A stretch of 13,740 nucleotides of DNA from Bacteroidales bacterium (lineage in GTDB: Bacteria > Bacteroidota > Bacteroidia > Bacteroidales > F082), in NCBI GenBank assembly GCA_029933565.1, contig JAOZNY010000063.1, positions 1-13,740 of the forward strand, in the 5' to 3' direction. The notes below the pieces were generated by a model. The model saw nothing but the letters and a program-made list of their open reading frames with translations, was not told the DNA's origin and did not search any database. The position numbers and the translations under genes were made by a program. Positions 8,169-13,514 of this stretch are shown here, one piece after another; within the stretch, counting starts at the first letter, position 1, and the number at the start of each line of letters is the position of its first letter.

Positions 8169-8240
8169 AGCCGAGGACGAGAATTGAACTCGTGACCTCT
8201 TCCTTACCAAGGAAGCGCTCTACCCCTGAGCTACCCCGGC
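8169..8240 (-). tRNA. tRNA-Thr (anticodon GGT)
   Basis: The 72-nt tRNA has acceptor GCCGGGG pairing with CCTCGGC (one G-T), anticodon stem CTTCC/GGAAG with loop TTGGTAA (anticodon GGT), and T-arm ACGAG-TTCAATT-CTCGT. The discriminator is T and CCA is not encoded. It is last of the four-tRNA cluster and directly precedes tuf, the same position as E. coli thrT. Confidence 0.95.
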
Positions 8241-8245
8241 AACTG

Positions 8246-8318
8246 AGCGGGAGACGAGGCTCGAACTCGCCACCTACAGCTTGGAAGGCTGTCGCTCTAC
8301 CAGATGAGCTACTCCCGC
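8246..8318 (-). tRNA. tRNA-Gly (anticodon TCC)
   Basis: The 73-nt tRNA has acceptor GCGGGAG/CTCCCGC fully paired, anticodon stem ACAGC/GCTGT with loop CTTCCAA (anticodon TCC), and T-arm GCGAG-TTCGAGC-CTCGT. Discriminator T, no encoded CCA. It is five bases from tRNA-Thr(GGT), and corresponds in position to E. coli glyT. Confidence 0.95.
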
Positions 8319-8404
8319 TAAGGTTCCAAGTTAGAGTTTTGAATTAATTATTTTGAACATTTTATCCAAAATTCAAAAATTCTTAACTCGTAACTCAGAG
8401 AGTG

Positions 8405-8486
8405 TGGGGGGAGGAGGATTCGAACCTCCGAAGGCTGAGCCAACAGATTTACAGTCTGCCCCGTTTGACCGCTTCGGTATCTCCCC
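8405..8486 (-). tRNA. tRNA-Tyr (anticodon GTA)
   Basis: This 82-nt class II tRNA has a long variable arm (GGCTCAGCC region), anticodon stem GCAGA/TCTGT, loop CTGTAAA (anticodon GTA) and T-arm GGAGG-TTCGAAT-CCTCC. The discriminator is A and CCA is not encoded. With T8-A9 placed before the CCG of the D-stem, the acceptor is GGGGAGA against TCCCCCC, which leaves one A-C mismatch at the 5:68 pair. A further G precedes position 1, so the 5' end could alternatively be at 8487. The 86-nt spacer toward tRNA-Gly contains only AT-rich sequence with a short inverted repeat (TTTTGAATT/AATTCAAAA). Confidence 0.92.
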
Positions 8487-8512
8487 CGATTTTCAATATT
8501 TTAAGAACTTTG

Positions 8513-8586
8513 AGCCAACAGAGGGATTCGAACCCCCGACCGGCTGATTACAAATCAGCTGCTCTGGCCAACTGAGCTATGTTGGC
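8513..8586 (-). tRNA. tRNA-Thr (anticodon TGT)
   Basis: The 74-nt tRNA has acceptor GCCAACA/TGTTGGC fully paired, anticodon stem GCTGA/TCAGC with loop TTTGTAA (anticodon TGT), and T-arm CGGGG-GTTCGAA-TCCCT or the one-base shifted version with loop TTCGAAT. Discriminator T, no encoded CCA. It is the first gene of the tRNA-tuf operon, matching E. coli thrU. Confidence 0.95.
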
Positions 8587-8599
8587 ATGTTTACATAAA

Positions 8600-8623
8600 A
8601 TAATCAGTATTTCTACTGCTTAT
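8600..8623 (-). promoter_or_regulatory. Leader hairpin with GAAA tetraloop upstream of tRNA-Thr(TGT)
   Basis: On the transcribed strand ATAAGCAGTA, GAAA and TACTGATTAT fold into two 10-nt arms with a single G-A mismatch and a GNRA tetraloop. It lies 13 nt before the mature 5' end of the first tRNA and well inside the leader predicted from the promoter at 8692-8723. It may help 5' processing of the tRNA precursor; the role is inferred. Confidence 0.4.
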
Positions 8624-8658
8624 TCTCGTTTCAATATTTAAAGAACTATGGTCTGAAT

Positions 8659-8692
8659 AAAAAAGCAGACCTCCTCTCTCAAAAAGGTCTGC
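8659..8692 (-). terminator. Intrinsic terminator after hpf, overlapping the tRNA operon start
   Basis: On the minus strand GCAGACCT (8685-8692) pairs perfectly with AGGTCTGC (8665-8672) around a 12-nt loop, and the stem is followed at once by TTTTTTATT. This is a classical rho-independent terminator for the xerC-hpf transcript. It is oddly placed: the predicted promoter of the downstream tRNA operon (8692-8723) lies upstream of it, so the first arm overlaps the -7 element and the expected start of transcription. Confidence 0.8.
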
Positions 8693-8723
8693 AAAAATAG
8701 ATACTTTATTTTTATTAACCAAA
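8692..8723 (-). promoter_or_regulatory. Promoter of the tRNA-tuf operon
   Basis: TTTG (8723-8720), 20 nt and TATTTTTG (8699-8692) match the Bacteroidota primary-sigma consensus TTTG-N19-21-TAnnTTTG exactly. It lies between the hpf stop (8748) and the first tRNA. The predicted start, near 8686-8688, would give a leader of about 100 nt. It is the only good promoter seen before the tRNAs and is probably the main driver of tuf. Position relative to the terminator hairpin is discussed under findings. Confidence 0.7.
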
Positions 8724-8747
8724 GAATAAATAAAAAAAAATTAATTA

Positions 8748-9044
8748 TTATTTTTTCATCTTATCTTTGTATTTTTCCAATTGCTTCTTAAGTGCCTCAA
8801 CCGCTGTGTGGGTGGACTCTTCAAACGTGCTGCTCTGCTTTTTTGCATAGAGGTCATAGCCTCTAACCTCTAGTCTTATTTCTGTAATTTTGTTATTTTT
8901 TTGCTCAGATTTTTCTACTCTAAGCGTAACTTCCGATCCAATTACACCTTCATAACGTCCAGAAAGCTTCTCGACTTTCTTTTCTATGAAGTTTTCTAGT
9001 TTTTTGTCAGCCTTAAACTGAACAGCATTAATGTTTACTTTCAT
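8748..9044 (-). CDS. hpf: Ribosome hibernation-promoting factor, HPF/YfiA family (short form)
   Basis: Family members bind the 30S decoding centre, block tRNA and mRNA sites and put ribosomes to sleep in stationary phase or stress. The 98 residues are the short form, with the beta-alpha-beta-beta-beta-alpha pattern: MKVNINAVQFKADKKLENFIEKKVEKLSGRY, then three strands containing VTLRVEKSEQ and ITEIRLEVRGYDLYAKKQS, then the basic C-terminal helix AVEALKKQLEKYKDKMKK. The long-form dimerisation domain is absent. The start is one base after the xerC stop (TGA-T-ATG) and has a strong Shine-Dalgarno, GGAGG at 9050-9054, preceded by six A and five bases from the ATG, encoded by the last two Gly codons of xerC. 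Translational coupling to xerC and unusual use of a Shine-Dalgarno for this phylum are both likely. A terminator follows at 8659-8692. Confidence 0.92.
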   Translation of the reverse strand: MKVNINAVQFKADKKLENFIEKKVEKLSGRYEGVIGSEVTLRVEKSEQKNNKITEIRLEVRGYDLYAKKQSSTFEESTHTAVEALKKQLEKYKDKMKK

Positions 9045-9045
9045 A

Positions 9046-9942
9046 TCATCCTCCTTTTTTAAATTTGGCCCTAGGATGGGCGCTAGAATAAATAGATTTT
9101 AATTGATCGATTGTATTATGAGTGTAAACTTGGGTAGCCGATAAATTTGTGTGCCCAAGTAACTCCTTTATTGTATTAAGTTCAGCACCATTATTTAACA
9201 TATGTGTTGCAAAACTATGTCGTAAAACATGTGGACTTCTTTTACCTTTTGTTATTTCTGATAATGCAGAATTTATAATCCTATAAATTAATTTGGGATA
9301 TGCTTTCTTGCCTTTATTGCTTAAAATTAAGCCTGAACCAACCTGGCTGAAGACCTTGTGCTTTATTTCCTTGTAATTATTAATTGCTTCTATAAGTTTA
9401 TCTGATAACGGTATTAATCTTTCTTTATTTCGCTTTCCAATAACTTTAACTACTTTTAACTGTTCGTTAACTGAATTGTCGTTAAGTGTAAGTAGTTCGT
9501 TCAATCTCATTCCTGTTGAGTATAATAAATCCAGGACAAGTTTATTTCTTACTTCTACAAAATCATCTGCTTTTGTTTCTTTTCCAATTAGTTCGTTAAG
9601 TTTGTCCTTTTCCAGAAATTTTGTAATCTGCTGGGCTGTCTTTATCGATTTTATTTGAGTAGCAGGATTAGATTCGGCAAGTTTGTTTGCAACAAGATAT
9701 TTGTAATAGGAGCGAAGGGTTGTAATTCTTCTATTGATTGTTCTTGGTGATGCACCATTTTCCATTAAGTTTACTATCCATGAACGAATCATGTCGGTGT
9801 TGGCTAGTTCTGATTTATCAAGTTCATATTCTTCCTTTAAATATAACGTGAATGCAGAGAGGTCGTTATTGTAGGCTTTTGAAGTGTGTTCAGAAAATCG
9901 CTTCTCTAAACGTATATATTTAATGTACTTTTTGGTTGACAT
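9046..9942 (-). CDS. xerC: Tyrosine recombinase XerC/XerD family
   Basis: Xer recombinases resolve chromosome dimers at dif. The 298 residues match the family. The N-terminal SAM-like core-binding domain (about 1-85) has RTINRRITTLRSYYKYLV, and the catalytic domain carries the full active site: R146 (YSTGMRLNELL), K170 (VIGKRNKERLIPL), H238 and R241 (SPHVLRHSFATHML), H264 (LLGHTNLSATQVY) and the nucleophile Y273. It has its own promoter at 9965-9995, and hpf starts one base after its stop. The arrangement rpsU - xerC - hpf - tRNAs - tuf is, as far as I recall, common in Bacteroidota, which favours a housekeeping Xer over a phage or integron integrase. XerC and XerD cannot be separated with certainty here, so the symbol is provisional. 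Confidence 0.85.
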   Translation of the reverse strand: MSTKKYIKYIRLEKRFSEHTSKAYNNDLSAFTLYLKEEYELDKSELANTDMIRSWIVNLMENGASPRTINRRITTLRSYYKYLVANKLAESNPATQIKSIKTAQQITKFLEKDKLNELIGKETKADDFVEVRNKLVLDLLYSTGMRLNELLTLNDNSVNEQLKVVKVIGKRNKERLIPLSDKLIEAINNYKEIKHKVFSQVGSGLILSNKGKKAYPKLIYRIINSALSEITKGKRSPHVLRHSFATHMLNNGAELNTIKELLGHTNLSATQVYTHNTIDQLKSIYSSAHPRAKFKKGG

Positions 9943-9957
9943 ATAAAAGGCAGAAAC

Positions 9958-9995
9958 TTTGAACCAAATATAAGAAAAAATATGATTGGTTCAAA
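9958..9995 (-). promoter_or_regulatory. xerC-hpf promoter inside a 10-bp inverted repeat
   Basis: TTTG (9995-9992), 19 nt and TATATTTG (9972-9965) match the Bacteroidota promoter consensus fully and would start transcription about 15 nt before the xerC ATG. The same region is a perfect inverted repeat, TTTGAACCAA on both strands (arms 9958-9967 and 9986-9995, 18 nt between). One arm overlaps the -7 box and the other carries the -33 box. This could be an operator for a dimeric regulator. Confidence 0.7.
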
Positions 9996-10033
9996 ATTTA
10001 TTTCCACAAAAACAACAAAAAGATTGAATAGGA

Positions 10034-10078
10034 CACAAAAAAAAGGCAAATGCATTTTTTATAAATACATTTGCCTTT
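10034..10078 (-). terminator. Intrinsic terminator of rpsU
   Basis: AAAGGCAAATG (10042-10052) pairs with CATTTGCCTTT (10068-10078), 11 perfect base pairs, and on the minus strand the stem runs straight into a tract of eight T (10037-10044, overlapping the stem foot). It closes the rpsU transcript 25 nt after the stop codon and isolates it from the xerC promoter. Confidence 0.85.
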
Positions 10079-10102
10079 ATGAGATAATTTCCAGTGGTTA
10101 AT

Positions 10103-10297
10103 TTACCCCTGTTCAGCTTGGCGAAGTCCTTGTACGTAAATCGCTTTAAGTTTTTGTTCCCTCTTAACAACAGAGGGTTTCAAAAATTTCTGACGAGCCC
10201 TGAGTTCTTTCATGCCACCAGTTTTTTCAAATTTACGTTTGAAGCGCTTAAGCGCTCTGTCAATGTTTTCGCCTTCTTTAATAGGAATAATAATCAT
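10103..10297 (-). CDS. rpsU: 30S ribosomal protein bS21
   Basis: bS21 is a small basic protein on the 30S platform next to the anti-Shine-Dalgarno end of 16S rRNA. The 64 residues match the family: MIIIPIKEGENIDRALKRFK, the conserved KRFKRKFEKTGGMKELRARQ and the basic KPSVVKREQKLKA. In Bacteroidota, bS21 with bS18 and bS6 is reported to sequester the anti-Shine-Dalgarno, and rpsU itself is reported to carry a strong Shine-Dalgarno for autoregulation. Here the leader has GAAAGGA (10311-10317), complementary to the 16S tail, but 13 nt from the ATG, plus a weaker TAGGT closer in. The gene has its own promoter (10354-10383) and terminator (10034-10078), fitting independent autocontrol. Confidence 0.97.
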   Translation of the reverse strand: MIIIPIKEGENIDRALKRFKRKFEKTGGMKELRARQKFLKPSVVKREQKLKAIYVQGLRQAEQG

Positions 10298-10353
10298 GGT
10301 AAATACCTAATCCTTTCGGTTAAATTTATAAAAAAAAATTGTTTTACGGGCGG

Positions 10354-10383
10354 CAAAGATACTATTATTATTTAAAGACACAA
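10354..10383 (-). promoter_or_regulatory. rpsU promoter
   Basis: TTG (10383-10381), 19 nt and TATCTTTG (10361-10354) fit the Bacteroidota consensus. The -33 element begins two bases after the stop codon of the peptidase gene, so no separate terminator fits between the two genes. Predicted leader is about 50 nt and contains an oligo-T run and the GAAAGGA motif. Confidence 0.7.
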
Positions 10384-10385
10384 TT

Positions 10386-12590
10386 TTAATTCTTTAAATG
10401 CTCATAAAGAAAATCAGTCATCTTTTTAAATAGATGGTATCTGGTATTTCCACCATAAATTCCATGGTTTTTATTTGGATAAATCATCAGGTCAAATTGC
10501 TTGTCGGCGGCAACCAATGCGGTAATTAAGTCCATGGTATTTTGAAAATGCACATTATCGTCGGTACTGCCATGTATCAATAAATAATTTCCTTTTAATT
10601 TATCTACATGGTTTATGGGCGAGTTGTTGTCGTAGCCATCTGCATTGTCCTGAGGCTTTACCATAAATCTTTCGGTGTAAATATTGTCGTAATACCGCCA
10701 GTTTGTAACCGGAGCAACTGCAATGGCAGTATTGAAATAGTCGGCTCCCTGAAATAATGCATTACTGGCCATAAATCCACCGTAACTCCAACCAAAAATA
10801 CCTATTTTGTCTTTGTCAACATAAGGAAGATTGCCCAGATATTTTGCAGTTTCAATGTAATCGATGGTTTCGTATTTGCCAAGTTCTTTGTAGGTCATTT
10901 TTTTAAAGACTTCTCCTCTAGCACCTGTTCCACGGTTGTCAACCGACATTACTATTATCCCATTTTGTGCCAACATCTGATACCAGAAGTAGTTGAAGTA
11001 TCCCCAAGTATCCTTAACTTCCTGTGATCCTGGTCCGCCGTAGATTGTTATTAAAACAGGGTATTTTTTATTTTCATCAAAATCAGGAGGTAAAATTCGC
11101 CAGGCATTTAATTCTACCTGAGAACTATCAGGAAGCATGAATTCTGGTGAAGTAAAAGTGAAAAATTCTTTTTTGCTTAAGTTGTAGGATTCTAGTCTTT
11201 CTGCGAAAGCTAAATTGTCTTCCAATACTCGCACTATTTTACCATTCGAATTTTTAACACTTACATAAGGAGGTGTTGATGCCGATTTATAAGTGCTGAT
11301 AAAATAATTATAGTTATTGCTGAAAGTAGCATCGTTGGTGCCTTCTTTTTCCGAAAGTTTGGTTCTTTTACCTTTTAGGCTTGTATAATAAAGATCTCTA
11401 TTAAGAGGACTTGATTCGGCTGATTGAAAGTAAACTCTTTTTTTCTTTTCATCGTAGCCATAAACATTGGTTACCTCCCAATTACCAGAAGTAAGTTGTT
11501 TGCTCAAAGTTCCATCTATATTATATAGGTATATGTGATTAAACCCATCGAGTTCTGAACTTATTATAAATTGTTTATTGTTGTTAATAAATGTGAGGTT
11601 GTCAGTAATGTCGATGTAATACTTATTGTCTTCCTGATAGATTACCTTTGTATCTCCTGTTGTTGTGTTAGCAAGCAAAATGTCCAAATGGTTTTGAAGA
11701 CGGTTAAGTCTTTGAATTGCCAGAATATTATCATCATTGGTCCATTTTATGCGAGGAATATACTGGTCAGTTTCTGCGCCAATATTCATTTTTGTTGTTT
11801 TTCCTGATTCTAAATCGTAAATAAATATCTCCACAATTGAATTGTCTTCACCTGCTTTGGGATATTTGTAGCGGTATTCCTCAGGGTAGAGATCGCCATA
11901 ATAAGTGAGCATAAATTCTTTCACTTTACTTTCATCGAAACGATAAAAGGCAATTTTGCTTCCCTCAGGCGACCAGGAGAAACCTTTAGTAAACCCAAAT
12001 TCTTCTTCGTAAACCCAATCGCAAGTTCCGTTAATAATTTGGTTCATTTTTCCATCATTTGTTATTTGGATTTCAGTGTTAGAAGTTAGATCTTTAATAA
12101 AGATATTGTTTTCCCTAACAAATGCTACTTTATTTCCTTTAGGTGAAAAATCGGCAAGCCTCTGTTTGTCAGTCGATAGATTAGTTAATTCTTCATTTTC
12201 TGTATCCCACACATAAAAAACCGATTTGGATGAATGCCGGTAAATGGATTTTGTTTTTGTTGGAATTAGGAATTTGGATTCATTATTATTAATGGAAAAA
12301 GAATTTAGTTTAATTGGGGTTTCTTCACCCTTCGGAATGAGTTTGTCAGCAAAAATAAGTGTGTTTACCGAATCGCCTGTTTTATAGTCATAAACAACAA
12401 GTGAGCCATTTACAAGCGATGTGTAGTGAATTCCATCACTTAAAGAGTTCATTCCTTTTATACTTTTTGGAAGGAATTTATATTCCTTCCAAATTTCTTC
12501 AAGTTTAATATTTTTTGATTCTTCCTGAGCAATAATAATGCTTCCTGAAAGTACTAAAACCGATAATACTATTAATTTAAAAAGTTTCAT
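10386..12590 (-). CDS. Dipeptidyl peptidase IV-like prolyl peptidase, secreted (S9B)
   Basis: The enzyme is expected to remove N-terminal X-Pro or X-Ala dipeptides from peptides outside the cytoplasm. The 734 residues are full length for bacterial DPP IV. A signal peptide is clear (MKLFKLIVLSVLVLSGSIIIAQ, cleavage expected near residue 21); no lipobox Cys is present. Residues ~30-490 form the beta-propeller, which carries the DPP IV hallmark DWVYEEEFG (E195-E197), the glutamates that hold the substrate N-terminus. The alpha/beta-hydrolase domain has TIYGGPGSQ (oxyanion Tyr), VDNRGTGARG, nucleophile S602 in FGWSYGGFM, D677 in HGSTDDNVHFQN and H709 in NHGIYGG. The gene stands alone; a perfect -7 box TATCTTTG (12621-12614) lies 23 nt upstream but without a clear -33. 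No terminator is visible before the rpsU promoter. DPP IV itself is the best call; a related S9B such as DPP VIII/IX-like or Ptp is less likely. Confidence 0.92.
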   Translation of the reverse strand: MKLFKLIVLSVLVLSGSIIIAQEESKNIKLEEIWKEYKFLPKSIKGMNSLSDGIHYTSLVNGSLVVYDYKTGDSVNTLIFADKLIPKGEETPIKLNSFSINNNESKFLIPTKTKSIYRHSSKSVFYVWDTENEELTNLSTDKQRLADFSPKGNKVAFVRENNIFIKDLTSNTEIQITNDGKMNQIINGTCDWVYEEEFGFTKGFSWSPEGSKIAFYRFDESKVKEFMLTYYGDLYPEEYRYKYPKAGEDNSIVEIFIYDLESGKTTKMNIGAETDQYIPRIKWTNDDNILAIQRLNRLQNHLDILLANTTTGDTKVIYQEDNKYYIDITDNLTFINNNKQFIISSELDGFNHIYLYNIDGTLSKQLTSGNWEVTNVYGYDEKKKRVYFQSAESSPLNRDLYYTSLKGKRTKLSEKEGTNDATFSNNYNYFISTYKSASTPPYVSVKNSNGKIVRVLEDNLAFAERLESYNLSKKEFFTFTSPEFMLPDSSQVELNAWRILPPDFDENKKYPVLITIYGGPGSQEVKDTWGYFNYFWYQMLAQNGIIVMSVDNRGTGARGEVFKKMTYKELGKYETIDYIETAKYLGNLPYVDKDKIGIFGWSYGGFMASNALFQGADYFNTAIAVAPVTNWRYYDNIYTERFMVKPQDNADGYDNNSPINHVDKLKGNYLLIHGSTDDNVHFQNTMDLITALVAADKQFDLMIYPNKNHGIYGGNTRYHLFKKMTDFLYEHLKN

Positions 12591-12613
12591 ATTTTTTTTT
12601 GATTTTGAATTGC

Positions 12614-12652
12614 CAAAGATATGAATTTGCTATTAGTATTTTTCTAATTTTG
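12614..12652. promoter_or_regulatory. Divergent -7 elements for the DPP IV gene (minus) and tRNA-Val (plus)
   Basis: On the minus strand TATCTTTG (12621-12614) and on the plus strand TAATTTTG (12645-12652) both match TAnnTTTG and point away from each other toward the peptidase gene and the tRNA-Val gene. Neither has a good TTTG at 19-21 nt; the plus strand has a TTTG at only 15 nt. The -7 matches are certain; promoter activity is inferred. Confidence 0.5.
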
Positions 12653-12670
12653 CCACCCAATCTTTTAGAA

Positions 12671-12745
12671 GGGATATTAGCTCAGTTGGTTTAGAGCATC
12701 GCCTTGACAGGGCGGGGGTCACTGGTTCGAATCCAGTATATCCCA
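12671..12745 (+). tRNA. tRNA-Val (anticodon GAC)
   Basis: The 75-nt plus-strand tRNA has acceptor GGGATAT/ATATCCC fully paired, D-arm GCTC/GAGC, anticodon stem TCGCC/GGCGG with loop TTGACAG (anticodon GAC), and T-arm ACTGG-TTCGAAT-CCAGT. The discriminator is A and the next three bases (12746-12748) are CCA, making this the only tRNA in the window with an encoded CCA. It is the only stable RNA on the plus strand, has a -7 element 18 nt upstream and a terminator just downstream, and appears to be the integration site of a lost element. Confidence 0.95.
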
Positions 12746-12755
12746 CCAAACTGGA

Positions 12756-12789
12756 CAACTTAGTATTCTTACTAGGTTGAACTTTTTTT
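12756..12789 (+). terminator. Intrinsic terminator of tRNA-Val
   Basis: CAACTTAGTA (12756-12765) and TACTAGGTTG (12770-12779) form a 10-bp stem with one G-U pair and loop TTCT, followed after three bases by seven T (12783-12789). It begins 10 nt after the tRNA 3' end. On the opposite strand the same bases encode the last residues of the recombinase remnant. Confidence 0.7.
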
Positions 12790-12907
12790 ATTTCTGCTAA
12801 TGCTCTGTTATTCTGCATTATCCAAGCAATAACCTCATTCATTTTATCGGTTCGAACTTTGTTTTCTTCAAAATAGAATTTTCTGGGGAATATCGAACCA
12901 ATAATTT

Positions 12908-13411
12908 GTTGATGCACATTTTGATTTACGTCCTGTTGAAACAAAAAGCAATTCAGGCACGCCTTTTAGTCAGATAATAAATGAACTAAGTAGTACAGGT
13001 GATAAAGTTGATTACTTCGTTATAGGAATTCAGCAGCAATCCAATACCAAAGAATTATTTAATATTGCAAAAGAAGACCATATTTACTATGCAATTAACT
13101 ACGATTGCGAATCTTCAAGTGCTGAACTGCAAGCATTAAAGAATAGACTCAATCCGTTTATCGAAAAAGTAGATTATTTGTATATCACAGTTGACATGGA
13201 TGGTTTTTCATCAGCTTATGCGCCAGGGGTCAGTGCACCTTCACCATTGGGGTTTACACCTTATTTTGTGTTTAAAATGTTGTCGTTTTTATTCGATACC
13301 AAAAAAGTAATCTCATTTGATATCGCCGAACTTAACCCATCATTAGATAGAGATAACCTAACGGCTAGTTTAGCAGCAAAAATTATTGATTTTGTGGTGA
13401 TGGAGTGTTAG
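12908..13411 (+). pseudogene. HutG-like formimidoylglutamase (arginase family), N-terminal half deleted
   Basis: Formimidoylglutamase hydrolyses N-formimidoyl-L-glutamate in histidine breakdown, using a two-manganese centre. The plus frame is open for 167 codons from GTT at 12908: VDAHFDLRPVETKSNSGTPF, then an arginase-fold middle part, then LYITVDMDGFSSAYAPGVSA, FDIAELNPSLDRDN and a stop at 13411. The D-A-H-F-D and D-M-D metal motifs remain, but the first metal-binding His (GGGHD in the family) and the whole N-terminal half are missing. Immediately upstream in frame is a stop (12902-12904) and sequence belonging to the recombinase remnant on the other strand. No start codon is present near the break. 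Full family length is about 300-330 residues. The remaining frame is intact, which points to a recent loss. An internal ATG at 13178 would exclude the DAHFD site and is not a plausible start. Confidence 0.8.
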
Positions 13412-13489
13412 TGTCAAGTCAAGCGTAAGACGGGCCAAGCCTTGTTCTTTTTCCTTATTTCCATTCCTCCAATACAAGGGATGTTTAAC
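13412..13489. other. Short spacer between converging genes
   Basis: No gene is seen. The stretch contains a weak 6-bp complementarity (CCTTGT with ACAAGG) and pyrimidine-rich sequence. It separates the hutG remnant from the converging serine hydrolase gene. Confidence 0.5.
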
Positions 13490-13514
13490 TGTAATAGTGA
13501 TATTACACTTTTTT
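13490..13514 (+). terminator. Weak intrinsic terminator after the hutG remnant
   Basis: TGTAATA (13490-13496), loop GTGA and TATTACA (13501-13507) form a perfect 7-bp stem followed by C and six T (13509-13514), then a further T-rich stretch. The stem is AT-rich and so weak. It overlaps the end of the converging serine hydrolase gene. Confidence 0.55.

Larger units (their letters stand above)
12633..12911 (-). pseudogene. C-terminal remnant of a serine recombinase reading into tRNA-Val
   Basis: From about 12911 the minus frame gives QQIIGSIFPRKFYFEENK, VRTDKMNEVIAWIMQNN, a lysine-rich stretch and KNTKLSSLVG, then reads antisense through the tRNA (TGFEPVTPALSR) to a stop at 12633. From memory, the run IIGSIFP-K--FE-NK-RT---NEV followed by a read-through G-TGFEP is typical of the C-terminal end of large serine recombinases on Bacteroidota integrative elements; this was not tested by search. 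The catalytic serine domain and zinc-ribbon part are absent. Upstream of 12911 the frame only translates the opposite strand of a hutG fragment, so the ATG at 12944 is not a real start. I read it as what is left of an element once inserted at this tRNA. Confidence in the family is moderate. Confidence 0.55.

Noticed and set aside
8078..8547. Plus-strand open frames across the tRNA cluster
   Set aside because: Their products (such as GGGFEPPKAEPTDLQS) are the well-known antisense translations of tRNA genes, not proteins.
9046..9942. xerC homologue as a phage or integron integrase
   Set aside because: It sits in a housekeeping translation cluster with normal promoter and composition, and no att-like repeats or phage genes are near it.
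12912..12944. N-terminal part of the minus-strand frame as genuine protein
   Set aside because: These codons are only the antisense of the hutG fragment (DAHFDLRPVET); recombinase-like sequence begins after about 12911.
13178..13411. Independent 77-residue gene starting at the internal ATG of the hutG fragment
   Set aside because: The frame upstream shows clear arginase-family sequence back to DAHFD, so this ATG is internal to a truncated gene.
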